Origin: an uncultured Clostridia bacterium
GTDB taxonomy: Bacteria; Bacillota; Clostridia; Oscillospirales; Acutalibacteraceae
NCBI GenBank assembly: GCA_946186665.1
Contig: CAMHOE010000004.1
Coordinates: 22,831-86,830 of the forward strand
Direction of reading: 5' to 3'
Length of the DNA stretch: 64,000 bases
Part shown: positions 44,004 to 51,046 of the stretch, piece by piece
Numbering within the stretch: position 1 is the stretch's first letter
Layout of the letters: each line of letters starts with the position of its first letter
Translations under genes and position numbers: made by a program
Notes under the pieces: model-generated
Databases searched by the model: none
Told to the model about the DNA's origin: nothing
The model's input: only the letters and a program-made list of their open reading frames with translations

Positions 44004-44435
44004 ATGGAAGAGAATTATATTTTGTCAGTCAAGGGCATACAGACCGTAGAGGACAGCAATGACTCTGTAGAGCTGAAAACAATGGCTTCTTACGTAACTA
44101 AAAACGGAAGCAGATATATAACATATAAAGAATATGACGTACAGGATCCTAAGAAAAAATACCGCACTACTGTGAAGGTAGGCAAGGATGGCATAGTCAC
44201 TGTCATGAAAGGCGGCGAGGAAAGCCATAACATGATACTTGAAAAAGGTGTCCGCCACAAATGCGAATATGTCACAAGCTATGGCATAATTTCACTTGGG
44301 GTATACACTGAGGATATAAACATAGATCTTGACGATAACGGCGGAGAGCTTACAGTCCGCTACAGTATAGATATACAGTCGGAGCTTGCAAGTACAAACG
44401 AGCTTCATCTGCAAATAAAGGAGGCAAAACAATAA
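44004..44435 (+). CDS. DUF1934 (YwiB-like) beta-barrel protein
   Basis: 143 residues. Lipocalin-like beta-rich protein with YILSVKGIQTVEDSNDSVEL, GSRYITYKEYD and LEKGVRHKCEYVTSYG, typical of DUF1934. It is encoded directly before argS in many Firmicutes, as here, with an ATG at the stop codon (TAATG). Role unknown. GAAAGGGA precedes ATG 44004; a longer frame from 43950 is unlikely. Confidence 0.9.
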   Translation: MEENYILSVKGIQTVEDSNDSVELKTMASYVTKNGSRYITYKEYDVQDPKKKYRTTVKVGKDGIVTVMKGGEESHNMILEKGVRHKCEYVTSYGIISLGVYTEDINIDLDDNGGELTVRYSIDIQSELASTNELHLQIKEAKQ

Positions 44436-46120
44436 TGTCCGCAGCAATGAAAACAGCAGCCGCACTTAAAACGGCTATTATAAATGCAGTCAGAAAGGCT
44501 CAGTCAGAGGGCTTGCTGCCCGAAGCTGAAATGCCGGATTTTACAATAGAGATACCGGCAGACCGCAGTCACGGCGACCTTGCTTCAAACGCCGCAATGG
44601 TTTCAGCAAGAGCTTTCAGGGCAGCTCCTCGCAAAATAGCTGAAGCTATCACACAAAATATCGACCTCAGCGGAACAGACCTTGAACGCTGTGAGATAGC
44701 AGGTCCCGGTTTTATGAACTTCTTCTACGGAAGGTCATTCTACGCTTCGGTACTCAAGGAGATAAAGTCTGAGGGTGAAAACTACGGCCGTTCGGATTTT
44801 GGCGGCGGAAAACGTGTTCTGGTAGAATTTGTCTCTGCCAATCCAACAGGTCCTATGCACGTGGGAAATTCAAGAGGCGGCGCATTGGGCGATGCTCTTG
44901 CAAGTGTACTTGAAGCAGCAGGATATGAAGCAGCAAGAGAATTCTATATCAATGACGCTGGCAACCAGATAGAGAAATTCGCCACATCACTTGAAATACG
45001 TTATATGCAGCTGTATAAAGAAGGCTACGAACTGCCTGAGGACGCATATCACGGACAGGACATAATCGACCATGCAAAGGCATTTGCAGAGATCAACGGC
45101 GACAAGTATGTTGAAGCTTCAAGCGAGGACAGAAGAAAGGCTCTCGTAGACTTTGCACTGCCCAAAAATATAGAAGGTCTGGAAAGAGATCTCCTGAAAT
45201 ACAGGATAAAATATGACCGCTGGTTCAGAGAAAGCACTCTGCACAAAAGCGGTGCCGTAAAGAATATAATTGACACTCTTACACAAAAAGGACATACCTA
45301 TGAACAGGACGGTGCTGTATGGTTCAAGGCGTCCCAGTTCGGCGCAGACAAGGATTTCGTACTTGTTCGCTCCAACGGTCTGCCCACCTATGTTGTACCC
45401 GATATTGCTTACCACTACGACAAGCTCGTAACAAGAGGCTTTGATAAGGCTATAGATGTTTTAGGCGCCGACCACCACGGATATGTTCCAAGACTCAAAG
45501 CTGCTCTTACAGCCCTTGACGTTGACGCTTCAAGACTTGATGTAATTCTCATGCAGATGGTACGCCTTATCAGAGACGGTGAAGTAATAAAGGTGTCAAA
45601 GCGCAGCGGCAAGGCTATAACTCTCGTAACTCTCCTTGAAGAGATACCGATAGACGCTGCACGCTTCTTCTTCAATATGCGTGAAGCAAACAGCCATTTT
45701 GACTTTGACCTTGACCTTGCAATAGACAATTCCTCACAGAACCCCGTGTACTATGTGCAGTACGCTCACGCAAGGATATGCAATATCCTCAAGACCCTGG
45801 AAGCAGACGGCATAACGCCCCGTGACTGCACCGATGAGGAATATGCACTTCTCACCTCTGCTGAGGAGATAGAGCTTATAAACAAGCTTGCTTGTCTGCC
45901 TGAGGAAATCATTTCATCAGCTAAGGATTACGACCCATCAAAGATAACAAGATACATCTATGATGTTGCAACTCTGTTCCATAAGTTCTACAACGCTTGC
46001 AGAGTCAAGAACGATAACGAGTCTCTCATGCAGGCGCGTCTGTCACTTTGCCTTGCAGCAAGGACAGTAATTGCAAATGTGCTTTCACTCCTGAAAATTA
46101 CCGCACCGGAATCCATGTAA
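44435..46120 (+). CDS. argS: Arginyl-tRNA synthetase
   Basis: 561 residues, normal length. Charges tRNA-Arg. N-terminal Add-1 domain with DIPADRSHGDLASN-like EIPADRSHGDLASNAA; the HIGH motif is in FVSANPTGPMHVGNSRGGALGDAL; the KMSKS region is replaced by VSKRSGKAITL, common in ArgRS; a C-terminal DALR anticodon-binding domain ends the protein. Overlaps the DUF1934 stop. Confidence 0.97.
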   Translation: MSAAMKTAAALKTAIINAVRKAQSEGLLPEAEMPDFTIEIPADRSHGDLASNAAMVSARAFRAAPRKIAEAITQNIDLSGTDLERCEIAGPGFMNFFYGRSFYASVLKEIKSEGENYGRSDFGGGKRVLVEFVSANPTGPMHVGNSRGGALGDALASVLEAAGYEAAREFYINDAGNQIEKFATSLEIRYMQLYKEGYELPEDAYHGQDIIDHAKAFAEINGDKYVEASSEDRRKALVDFALPKNIEGLERDLLKYRIKYDRWFRESTLHKSGAVKNIIDTLTQKGHTYEQDGAVWFKASQFGADKDFVLVRSNGLPTYVVPDIAYHYDKLVTRGFDKAIDVLGADHHGYVPRLKAALTALDVDASRLDVILMQMVRLIRDGEVIKVSKRSGKAITLVTLLEEIPIDAARFFFNMREANSHFDFDLDLAIDNSSQNPVYYVQYAHARICNILKTLEADGITPRDCTDEEYALLTSAEEIELINKLACLPEEIISSAKDYDPSKITRYIYDVATLFHKFYNACRVKNDNESLMQARLSLCLAARTVIANVLSLLKITAPESM

Positions 46121-46181
46121 TCATATCAAGCCACAATTCCACATTACACCTTTCACATTTTATAAACAAGGAGTTTCTCAG

Positions 46182-47354
46182 ATGAGCTTTTCATTCACTC
46201 TTCCGATGATAACAGACGGCAGCGGGTCATGCAGCGACGTTTCGGGCGATGACCCCTACAACGTCTGCTGTGAGAATACAGTTTTACAAAACCCTGAATT
46301 ACTCATTTCTCTGCAAGAGTCCGCCGTACAAAACGGCGCCTCTGCACTGCTGTCCCCCACTGAGCTTGTGTCTCATTCCAGACTTGAAGATTTAGGCTTT
46401 GACGACAGCTTCAGTGAGTTTATCGAGGAGCTTACACAGCTGACAATAAAGAATTCCTCAGGTCTGCCTGTTGGCGGAGTCATCTCGGAAAGTCACCGCC
46501 ACAGTGACGAGTACGGCAAGAACGTCTTTGAAAGCGCATATTTTGCACACCTTGAAAAAATAACTCTGCTGAAGGATAATGGAGCATCGTTTATTCTGAT
46601 AAAGAATTTCAGCAAGCTGTGGGATATGCGTGCCGGAGTGCTTGCCGCAGAAACAGCGGATATTCCTGTTTTTGTAATAATGAAGGTGGATGACGAGGGC
46701 AGGACTGAAAGCGATACCGACTTCATAGCCGCCCTGATAACCTTGCAGTCACTCGGTGCGGACGCTTTCGGAATAGAGTGTACAGAAGGTATAGAACAGA
46801 CCGCAGCCCTTATAAAAAAAGCGTTTCCCCATGCAGAGATACCGCTGATAGCAGCTGTGGATATGTCCTGTACAAGTACAGCTCAGATTGAGGAGCTGTC
46901 CCTTGCAGGGGCATCTGTATATATAGATACCTCCGGCAAGCTCAGCAAAGAAAAAACAGATTTTATCAAAGCCCAGAACATAAAGTTCGATTCTACCGAA
47001 GAAAAGGACAGTTATGCTGCTGCGATATTCCGTGAAGCGTTTTTCCTGCCGGAAAGTCTGGAATTCTCTGAACCGCTGTCATGCAGCTATGATATGTCGG
47101 ATGAGATAATCGAGCTTGATGATTCTTCTGCCGACGCAGTCTATATTCGTCTCAATTCAACAGACGACGCGTCATATCTTGCTGACAATGCCATAATGTC
47201 GTATCTGCCGTTTATAATACACACCAACGACACAACGACACTTGAAGCCGCGCTGAGATACTATCAGGGACGACTTATCGTGGACTCCCACTGTGAAATA
47301 GAAGAGCAAGTCCTTACAGAGCTTGCAGAAAAGTACGGAGCCATTCTGTACTGA
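46182..47354 (+). CDS. MetH-like protein: degenerate homocysteine S-methyltransferase domain plus pterin-domain fragment
   Basis: 390 residues. The N-terminal 280 residues follow the homocysteine S-methyltransferase barrel of MetH: GASFILIKNFSKLWDMRAGVLAAE, PVFVIMKVDDEGRTESDTDF, and LGADAFGIECTEG in place of the usual GxNC. The Cys-Cys pair of the GGCCGT zinc motif is gone (AGASVYIDTSGKL). The last 70 residues resemble the start of a MetH pterin-binding domain (PFIIHTNDTTTLEAALRYYQGRLIVDS), cut short. It is therefore unlikely to carry out zinc-dependent homocysteine methylation. It may be a regulatory, cobalamin-pathway or decaying paralogue. AAGGAG precedes the ATG. Confidence 0.7.
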   Translation: MSFSFTLPMITDGSGSCSDVSGDDPYNVCCENTVLQNPELLISLQESAVQNGASALLSPTELVSHSRLEDLGFDDSFSEFIEELTQLTIKNSSGLPVGGVISESHRHSDEYGKNVFESAYFAHLEKITLLKDNGASFILIKNFSKLWDMRAGVLAAETADIPVFVIMKVDDEGRTESDTDFIAALITLQSLGADAFGIECTEGIEQTAALIKKAFPHAEIPLIAAVDMSCTSTAQIEELSLAGASVYIDTSGKLSKEKTDFIKAQNIKFDSTEEKDSYAAAIFREAFFLPESLEFSEPLSCSYDMSDEIIELDDSSADAVYIRLNSTDDASYLADNAIMSYLPFIIHTNDTTTLEAALRYYQGRLIVDSHCEIEEQVLTELAEKYGAILY

Positions 47355-47394
47355 TATAATGTAAAGATAATCAAAAATAAAGGAGGCGTTAAAA

Positions 47395-47634
47395 ATGTTC
47401 AAGAACAGACCGTTTTTTCTGGCAGCCGTTATCTTCGGCTCCATTTCCCTCGTGCTCGCAGGTATTGCCGCAGTATCCTTCCTTATGAACGACTCAACCA
47501 TCAGCACATTTATAGCACGTCTTTTACACCTCAGCTCTGAATCATTCTCAAATTCCACTATCGCACAGATATCCGTCATTCTCTCTATCCCCTGTCTTAT
47601 TTTCGGATACCGTTCCCTTGCCGATGATGAGTGA
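47395..47634 (+). CDS. Small two-helix membrane protein
   Basis: 79 residues: transmembrane helices about 8-30 and 54-72, a Ser-rich connecting loop, and a short acidic tail. AAAGGAGG supports the ATG. 40 bp after the MetH-like gene and probably cotranscribed. No family recognised. Confidence 0.7.
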   Translation: MFKNRPFFLAAVIFGSISLVLAGIAAVSFLMNDSTISTFIARLLHLSSESFSNSTIAQISVILSIPCLIFGYRSLADDE

Positions 47635-47679
47635 TAACAATTTATCGATTGTTAGCTTATTAGAGACAAAAATATCCGG

Positions 47680-47773
47680 ATTTTACAGGCGCATAAAGTT
47701 GAATAGGAGAAACAAATCGTATGTTCAGATAGAACAGCCGAAACAGCAGCCCCTAAGGGCTGCGCCGGCGGAT
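47680..47773 (-). repeat. Dispersed repeat module R2, copy d
   Basis: Reads on the minus strand CCGCCGGCGCAGCCC..GGGCTGCTGTTTCGGCTGTT, then a diverged tail with ATGCGCCTGTAAAAT. Follows R3 as in copy c. Confidence 0.75.
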
Positions 47774-47796
47774 AGGCACGGTTATCTATCGTATTT

Positions 47797-47888
47797 GCGC
47801 CGTCAATCGCGGACGGTGAATGTTCGGTCAGGCTATCAAAGTGAGCTTTGCGAACGCCAACGCGAATTGGGGGCGCAGGCTCTGCGCT
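47797..47888 (-). repeat. Dispersed repeat module R3, copy d
   Basis: The minus strand reads GCGCAGAGCCTGCGC, AATTCGCG, GGCGTTCGCAAAGCTCACTT, TGATAG and GTCCGCGATTGACGGCGC. It aligns with 28520-28620 and 63360-63485 and borders the antitoxin RNA promoter. Confidence 0.75.
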
Positions 47889-47911
47889 TTGGATTTGTGA
47901 TAACAAAGCTG

Positions 47912-47940
47912 TTGACAAAACAGCAAAAAAACAATATAAT
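47912..47940 (+). promoter_or_regulatory. Consensus promoter of the antisense RNA
   Basis: TTGACA (47912-47917), exactly 17 bp, TATAAT (47935-47940). It points into the 3' end of the small peptide gene on the other strand. Confidence 0.85.
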
Positions 47941-47946
47941 ATAAAT

Positions 47947-48039
47947 AGAAACAAGGCGACCGACCAATGCGGCAGTCCCTTGACAGTTTAGATTACTGAA
48001 GTAACCGCTGTATTGGGCAACAGGCGGTTACTTCTTTTT
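47947..48039 (+). ncRNA. Candidate antisense (antitoxin) RNA
   Basis: About 93 nt, defined by the promoter at 47912-47940 and an intrinsic terminator: perfect 11-bp stem GAAGTAACCGC/GCGGTTACTTC (47998-48034) followed by TTTTT. Its 3' end overlaps the last codons of the peptide gene at 48028-48132, with the stop codon inside the terminator stem. Its 5' region (47952-47979) repeats in inverted orientation at 48207-48238, at the start of the peptide mRNA. This is the architecture of convergent type I toxin-antitoxin loci of the Fst/RNAII kind. No protein frame is seen in it. Confidence 0.7.
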
Positions 48040-48132
48040 ATGCTCATCCAGATACTTGACGATTTCAAGTAACAAGCGGAAAGCTGATACTACTAAAGCT
48101 ACAGTAGCGATAATCTCGCCGTATGTAAGCAT
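48028..48132 (-). CDS. 34-residue hydrophobic peptide, candidate type I toxin
   Basis: Sequence MLTYGEIIATVALVVSAFRL then LLEIVKYLDEHKKK. One transmembrane helix (about 6-27) and a charged lysine-rich tail, like small holin-like or Fst-type toxins that insert in the membrane. A very strong AAAGGGGGA Shine-Dalgarno lies 9 bases before the ATG. A promoter (TTGACA-17-TAAAAT) sits 108 bp upstream, so the long leader can regulate translation. The 3' end is covered by an antisense RNA. Too short for ordinary gene finders. Toxicity is inferred from size, topology and context. Confidence 0.7.
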   Translation of the reverse strand: MLTYGEIIATVALVVSAFRLLLEIVKYLDEHKKK

Positions 48133-48190
48133 AATATCAATCCCCCTTTCGTAAAACTCAGGGGGTTCAAAAAGACTTTCGCCCCCTTGT
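48133..48190 (-). promoter_or_regulatory. Leader with mutually exclusive G5/C5 pairings at the toxin Shine-Dalgarno
   Basis: Reading the mRNA 5' to 3': AGGGGG (48187-48182), then CCCCCT (48165-48160), then the Shine-Dalgarno AGGGGG (48147-48142). The single C-tract can pair with either G-tract (6 bp each), giving a closed or open ribosome binding site. Metastable leaders of this sort are known from type I toxin mRNAs. Confidence 0.6.
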
Positions 48191-48206
48191 AAAGAATTTT
48201 ACTGTG

Positions 48207-48238
48207 GGGACTGCCGCATCCGCAGGTCGATCACCTTG
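48207..48238. repeat. Inverted partner of the antisense RNA 5' sequence
   Basis: The minus strand starts CAAGGTGATCGACC, has an inserted TGCGG, then ATGCGGCAGTCCC. The plus strand at 47952-47979 reads CAAGGCGACCGACC, then AATGCGGCAGTCCC. Both RNAs thus begin with the same sequence, and a peptide mRNA extending past 47952 would pair end to end with itself over about 27 bp. Confidence 0.75.
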
Positions 48239-48246
48239 CAGACACT

Positions 48247-48275
48247 ATTTTATGATATTTTTCTATATTTGTCAA
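48247..48275 (-). promoter_or_regulatory. Promoter of the candidate toxin mRNA
   Basis: On the minus strand TTGACA (48275-48270), 17 bp, TAAAAT (48252-48247). Start of transcription expected near 48240. Confidence 0.8.
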
Positions 48276-48346
48276 TTATAGAATTCCAAAGTAATAATTG
48301 CAATAATCGCATATCAAAGTCAGCGAATTTAGGAAGGGGGGGTTCG

Positions 48347-48383
48347 GGGGAAACCATTTTTTCGCCAGAAAACGGTTTCCCCT
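48347..48383. repeat. GGGGAAACC/GGTTTCCCC hairpin
   Basis: 9-bp perfect stem extended by ATTTT/AAAAC, with a TTCGCC loop. Related to the hairpin at 13496-13548. Confidence 0.6.
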
Positions 48384-48474
48384 GAGAAACTCACCTAATA
48401 CGCTTATATAATTGGATTGCTATAGTTTTGCGCCGTGTCATAAGTCTCAGAGCTATTTTACACAATCGTTATCA

Positions 48475-48521
48475 AGCACCCTGCGGCACAACAAAAAGTG
48501 CCTGACAGGGTGTGCTTTTTT
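48475..48521 (+). terminator. Orphan intrinsic terminator
   Basis: AGCACCCTG/CAGGGTGTGCT outer stem with an inner GGCAC/GTGCC, then TTTTTT. No plus-strand gene ends between 47634 and here, so it ends either long readthrough or an unannotated RNA. Confidence 0.8.
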
Positions 48522-48554
48522 CAAAATAAAATACAAACTTTCATTCTCTTGTGC

Positions 48555-48583
48555 TTGTATAATTTGAAATTATGTGGTATTAT
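48555..48583 (+). promoter_or_regulatory. Promoter of ychF
   Basis: TTGTAT (48555-48560), 17 bp, TATTAT (48578-48583), 50 bp before the ychF start. Confidence 0.6.
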
Positions 48584-48633
48584 CTTATACGGTAAATAAT
48601 CCAGATATCCTCGATGAAAGGAAATATGTAAAA

Positions 48634-49731
48634 ATGAAATTAGGAATAGTAGGTCTGCCGAATGTCGGCAAAAGTACCCTTTTCAACGCTATAACAAATG
48701 CAGGCGCACAGTCTGCTAACTATCCCTTCTGTACAATAGAACCGAATGTCGGCGTTGTAGCCGTTCCCGATAAACGTCTTGACAAGCTGGCAGAAATGTA
48801 CGACCCTGAAAAATACACTCCTGCAACCATCGAATTTGTGGATATCGCAGGTCTTGTAAAGGGAGCTTCAAAAGGCGAGGGTCTTGGCAATAAGTTCCTT
48901 GCCAATATACGTGAGGTGGATGCCATAGTTCACGTTGTACGCTGTTTTGAAAATGATGATATCGTTCACGTAGAAGGAAGCATCGACCCCAAAAGAGATA
49001 TCGACACTATAAATGTAGAGCTTATACTGTCCGATATGGAGGTGCTCGACAGAAGGATAGACAAAACCATGAAGCTCATCAAGGGCGATAAAAAATATCA
49101 GGCAGAGCTTGATTTCTTCAAGCGTGTCAAGGAAGCTCTTGACGAGGGCAAGCCTGCCCGTTCCGTTGAATGTACACCGGAAGAAGCTGAGCTTTTATCC
49201 ACTGTATCGCTTCTCACCAATAAGCCCATTATATATGCAGCAAACATGAGCGACACCGACTTCAAGGACGGCAGCGCAGACGGCAACCCCTACTTCGCAG
49301 CCGTAAAGGAAATTGCCGCATCAGAAAACGCAGGTGTTCTTCCCATATGCGCAGAGATAGAAGCTGAGATATCCGGAATGGAACCGGAAGAAAAAGAGAT
49401 GTTCCTCTCGGAGATGGGACTTGAACAGTCAGGACTTGACAGACTGATAAATGCCTGCTACGAGCTTTTGGGACTTATATCCTATCTTACCGCAGGAAAA
49501 CCGGAGGTTCGTGCATGGACTATCACAAAGGGAACAAAAGCGCCGCAGGCTGCCGGCAAGATACATACAGACTTTGAGCGCGGCTTTATACGCGCAGAGG
49601 TAGTAGCGTTTGATGACCTCATCAGCTGCGGTTCAATGGCTGCTGCAAAGGAAAAAGGTCTTGTTCGCTCTGAGGGCAAGGAATACGTTATGAAAGACGG
49701 AGACATTGTTCTGTTCCGCTTCAATGTGTAA
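48634..49731 (+). CDS. ychF: YchF (OLA1-like) redox-regulated ATPase
   Basis: 365 residues. Obg-family P-loop protein that hydrolyses ATP rather than GTP and binds ribosomes. [19 protein letters not shown] (Walker A), [20 protein letters not shown] (G3), and a C-terminal TGS domain with [26 protein letters not shown]. The G4 site reads YAANMSDTD instead of NKxD, typical of YchF. AAAGGAA sets the ATG at 48634; the longer frame from 48574 is rejected. Confidence 0.96.
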   Translation: MKLGIVGLPNVGKSTLFNAITNAGAQSANYPFCTIEPNVGVVAVPDKRLDKLAEMYDPEKYTPATIEFVDIAGLVKGASKGEGLGNKFLANIREVDAIVHVVRCFENDDIVHVEGSIDPKRDIDTINVELILSDMEVLDRRIDKTMKLIKGDKKYQAELDFFKRVKEALDEGKPARSVECTPEEAELLSTVSLLTNKPIIYAANMSDTDFKDGSADGNPYFAAVKEIAASENAGVLPICAEIEAEISGMEPEEKEMFLSEMGLEQSGLDRLINACYELLGLISYLTAGKPEVRAWTITKGTKAPQAAGKIHTDFERGFIRAEVVAFDDLISCGSMAAAKEKGLVRSEGKEYVMKDGDIVLFRFNV

Positions 49732-49747
49732 AAAAATCAAAAGACAT

Positions 49748-49791
49748 AAAAAACTCAGCATCGGGTGTTGAAGCCCTTTGCTGAGTTTTTT
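49748..49791. terminator. Bidirectional terminator
   Basis: AAAAAACTCAGCA/TGCTGAGTTTTTT stem between convergent ychF and the proline-rich membrane protein gene; T6 on both exits. Confidence 0.9.
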
Positions 49792-49822
49792 GTTATGTGC
49801 TGTTTTTAACATCAAGTAACTA

Positions 49823-50359
49823 TTAATAATAGTAGCTATAACTATTATAAAGATCACTGACAGCGCCATTATAAGCATTCATGACCATGCATACTGAGCA
49901 TACACAGATAGTTGTGCAGATAACAGAAATGCCTGCAAAGATAATGCCGATAATACCGCATACAAGACCTGCTGTAGACAGACCGCCCTTCGGAACACCT
50001 GCTGCATTGTTCATGTTACCACCCTTAACAGCAAGTACAAGACCTGCGATACCGCAAGCAAGTGCAAGAACTACAAGGATGATAGAAAGAATCGGTATAG
50101 CAGCTACGCAAGGAGCTACGATAGACAGTACGATTGAGATTATGCTCAGAACCATACCAGCGATATTAAACTGCTTACCCGGCTCAGGACCCATAGGTCC
50201 CATCGGTCCCATCGGAGCCATAGGCGGCTGACCCATCGGGGGCTGACCCATCGGGGGCATCGGGGGCTGATTCATAGGGGGCATCGGAGGCTGACCGCCC
50301 ATCGGAGGCTGTCCGCCCATAGGGGGCTGCTGTCCATAAGGATTCTGACTGTTGTTCAT
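49823..50359 (-). CDS. Proline/Met/Gly-rich DUF4190-like membrane protein
   Basis: 178 residues. The first 62 are repeats of PPMGQ, PPMGG and GPMGPM type, probably disordered and cytosolic. Two or three transmembrane helices follow: about 66-105 (long, with a CVA kink) and 127-155, separated by a KGGNMNNAAGVPKGG loop as in DUF4190 proteins. A Cys-rich exit (CTTICVCSVC) and a Tyr-rich C terminus end it. GGAGGAAAT precedes the ATG. Function unknown. Confidence 0.78.
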   Translation of the reverse strand: MNNSQNPYGQQPPMGGQPPMGGQPPMPPMNQPPMPPMGQPPMGQPPMAPMGPMGPMGPEPGKQFNIAGMVLSIISIVLSIVAPCVAAIPILSIILVVLALACGIAGLVLAVKGGNMNNAAGVPKGGLSTAGLVCGIIGIIFAGISVICTTICVCSVCMVMNAYNGAVSDLYNSYSYYY

Positions 50360-50498
50360 TTACATTTCCTCCTAACAAATAAATTTGTTTCGCAACATCA
50401 TATTGCAAGTTAATAATATCATAATTCAAGGTACAAATCAATGACTTTGTAAGTTTTTGTTCAAAAATTGTAACAATTGACAAAAAAGCATGAAATAT

Positions 50499-50580
50499 GA
50501 ATGCTTTATTAAATGTGGAATGCTTTATCAAATGTGGAATGCTTTATTAAATGTGGAATTTGGAAAGTGGAAAGTGGAAT
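50499..50580. repeat. 19-bp tandem repeat, three units, plus remnants
   Basis: Units of GAATGCTTTATTAAATGTG at 50499, 50518 and 50537 (the middle unit has ATCAAA), then GGAAAGTGGAAAGTGGAA. Short CAATGT-type repeats occur at 50606-50630 and 50758-50795. Non-coding. Confidence 0.8.
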
Positions 50581-50809
50581 TAATGTACGGTTCAGGCTAT
50601 TGCTTAATGTACAATGTGCAATGTGCAATGCAGACAGTACAAAAATTAAAAATTACTTAAGTCCTCAAAAAAGTCTCCTTTATATGGAAGAAACCACGCA
50701 GCATAGCGGAGTGACAGAGGGGTACTATTTCAGAAATAACTGTAGTTTTTGCACGGTCTGAATGTTCAATGTTCAATGTTTAATGTTCAATATTCTGCAA
50801 CGGAAGCTG

Positions 50810-50911
50810 TAGACGTGTACTGTAGCAGCCAAAGTGCTCCCTGAGGAGCACGACGCGGACGGTTCAGACAAAAGCAGATACGTTCTAAGTTGTCCAGTGC
50901 GGTCACGCACC
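50810..50911 (+). repeat. Dispersed repeat module R1, copy c
   Basis: Complete copy: TAGACGTGTACTGTAGCAGC, hairpin GTGCTCC-CTGA-GGAGCAC (50834-50851), GACGCGGACGG core, and hairpin GTGCG-GTCA-CGCAC (50898-50911). Stands alone, just upstream of the ABC exporter promoter. Confidence 0.8.
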
Positions 50912-50916
50912 TGGGC

Positions 50917-50945
50917 TTGCGTATGAGGGTATATTCTGGTATACT
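50917..50945 (+). promoter_or_regulatory. Candidate promoter of the ABC exporter operon
   Basis: TTGCGT (50917-50922), 17 bp, TATACT (50940-50945), about 100 bp before the first ABC gene. Confidence 0.5.
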
Positions 50946-51046
50946 TATCAGTACCAACATATTCGCTGAGGTGTGCGATAATTACTTGTTTATACTTTTT
51001 ATTCGGATATGCAGCGAAAATAATATTATGAAAGGAAGCGAGCAAA

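Noticed and set aside
47618..47944. 108-residue plus-strand open frame
   Set aside because: It lies across repeat modules R2 and R3 and ends inside the antisense RNA promoter. No ribosome binding site, and composition unlike real genes here.
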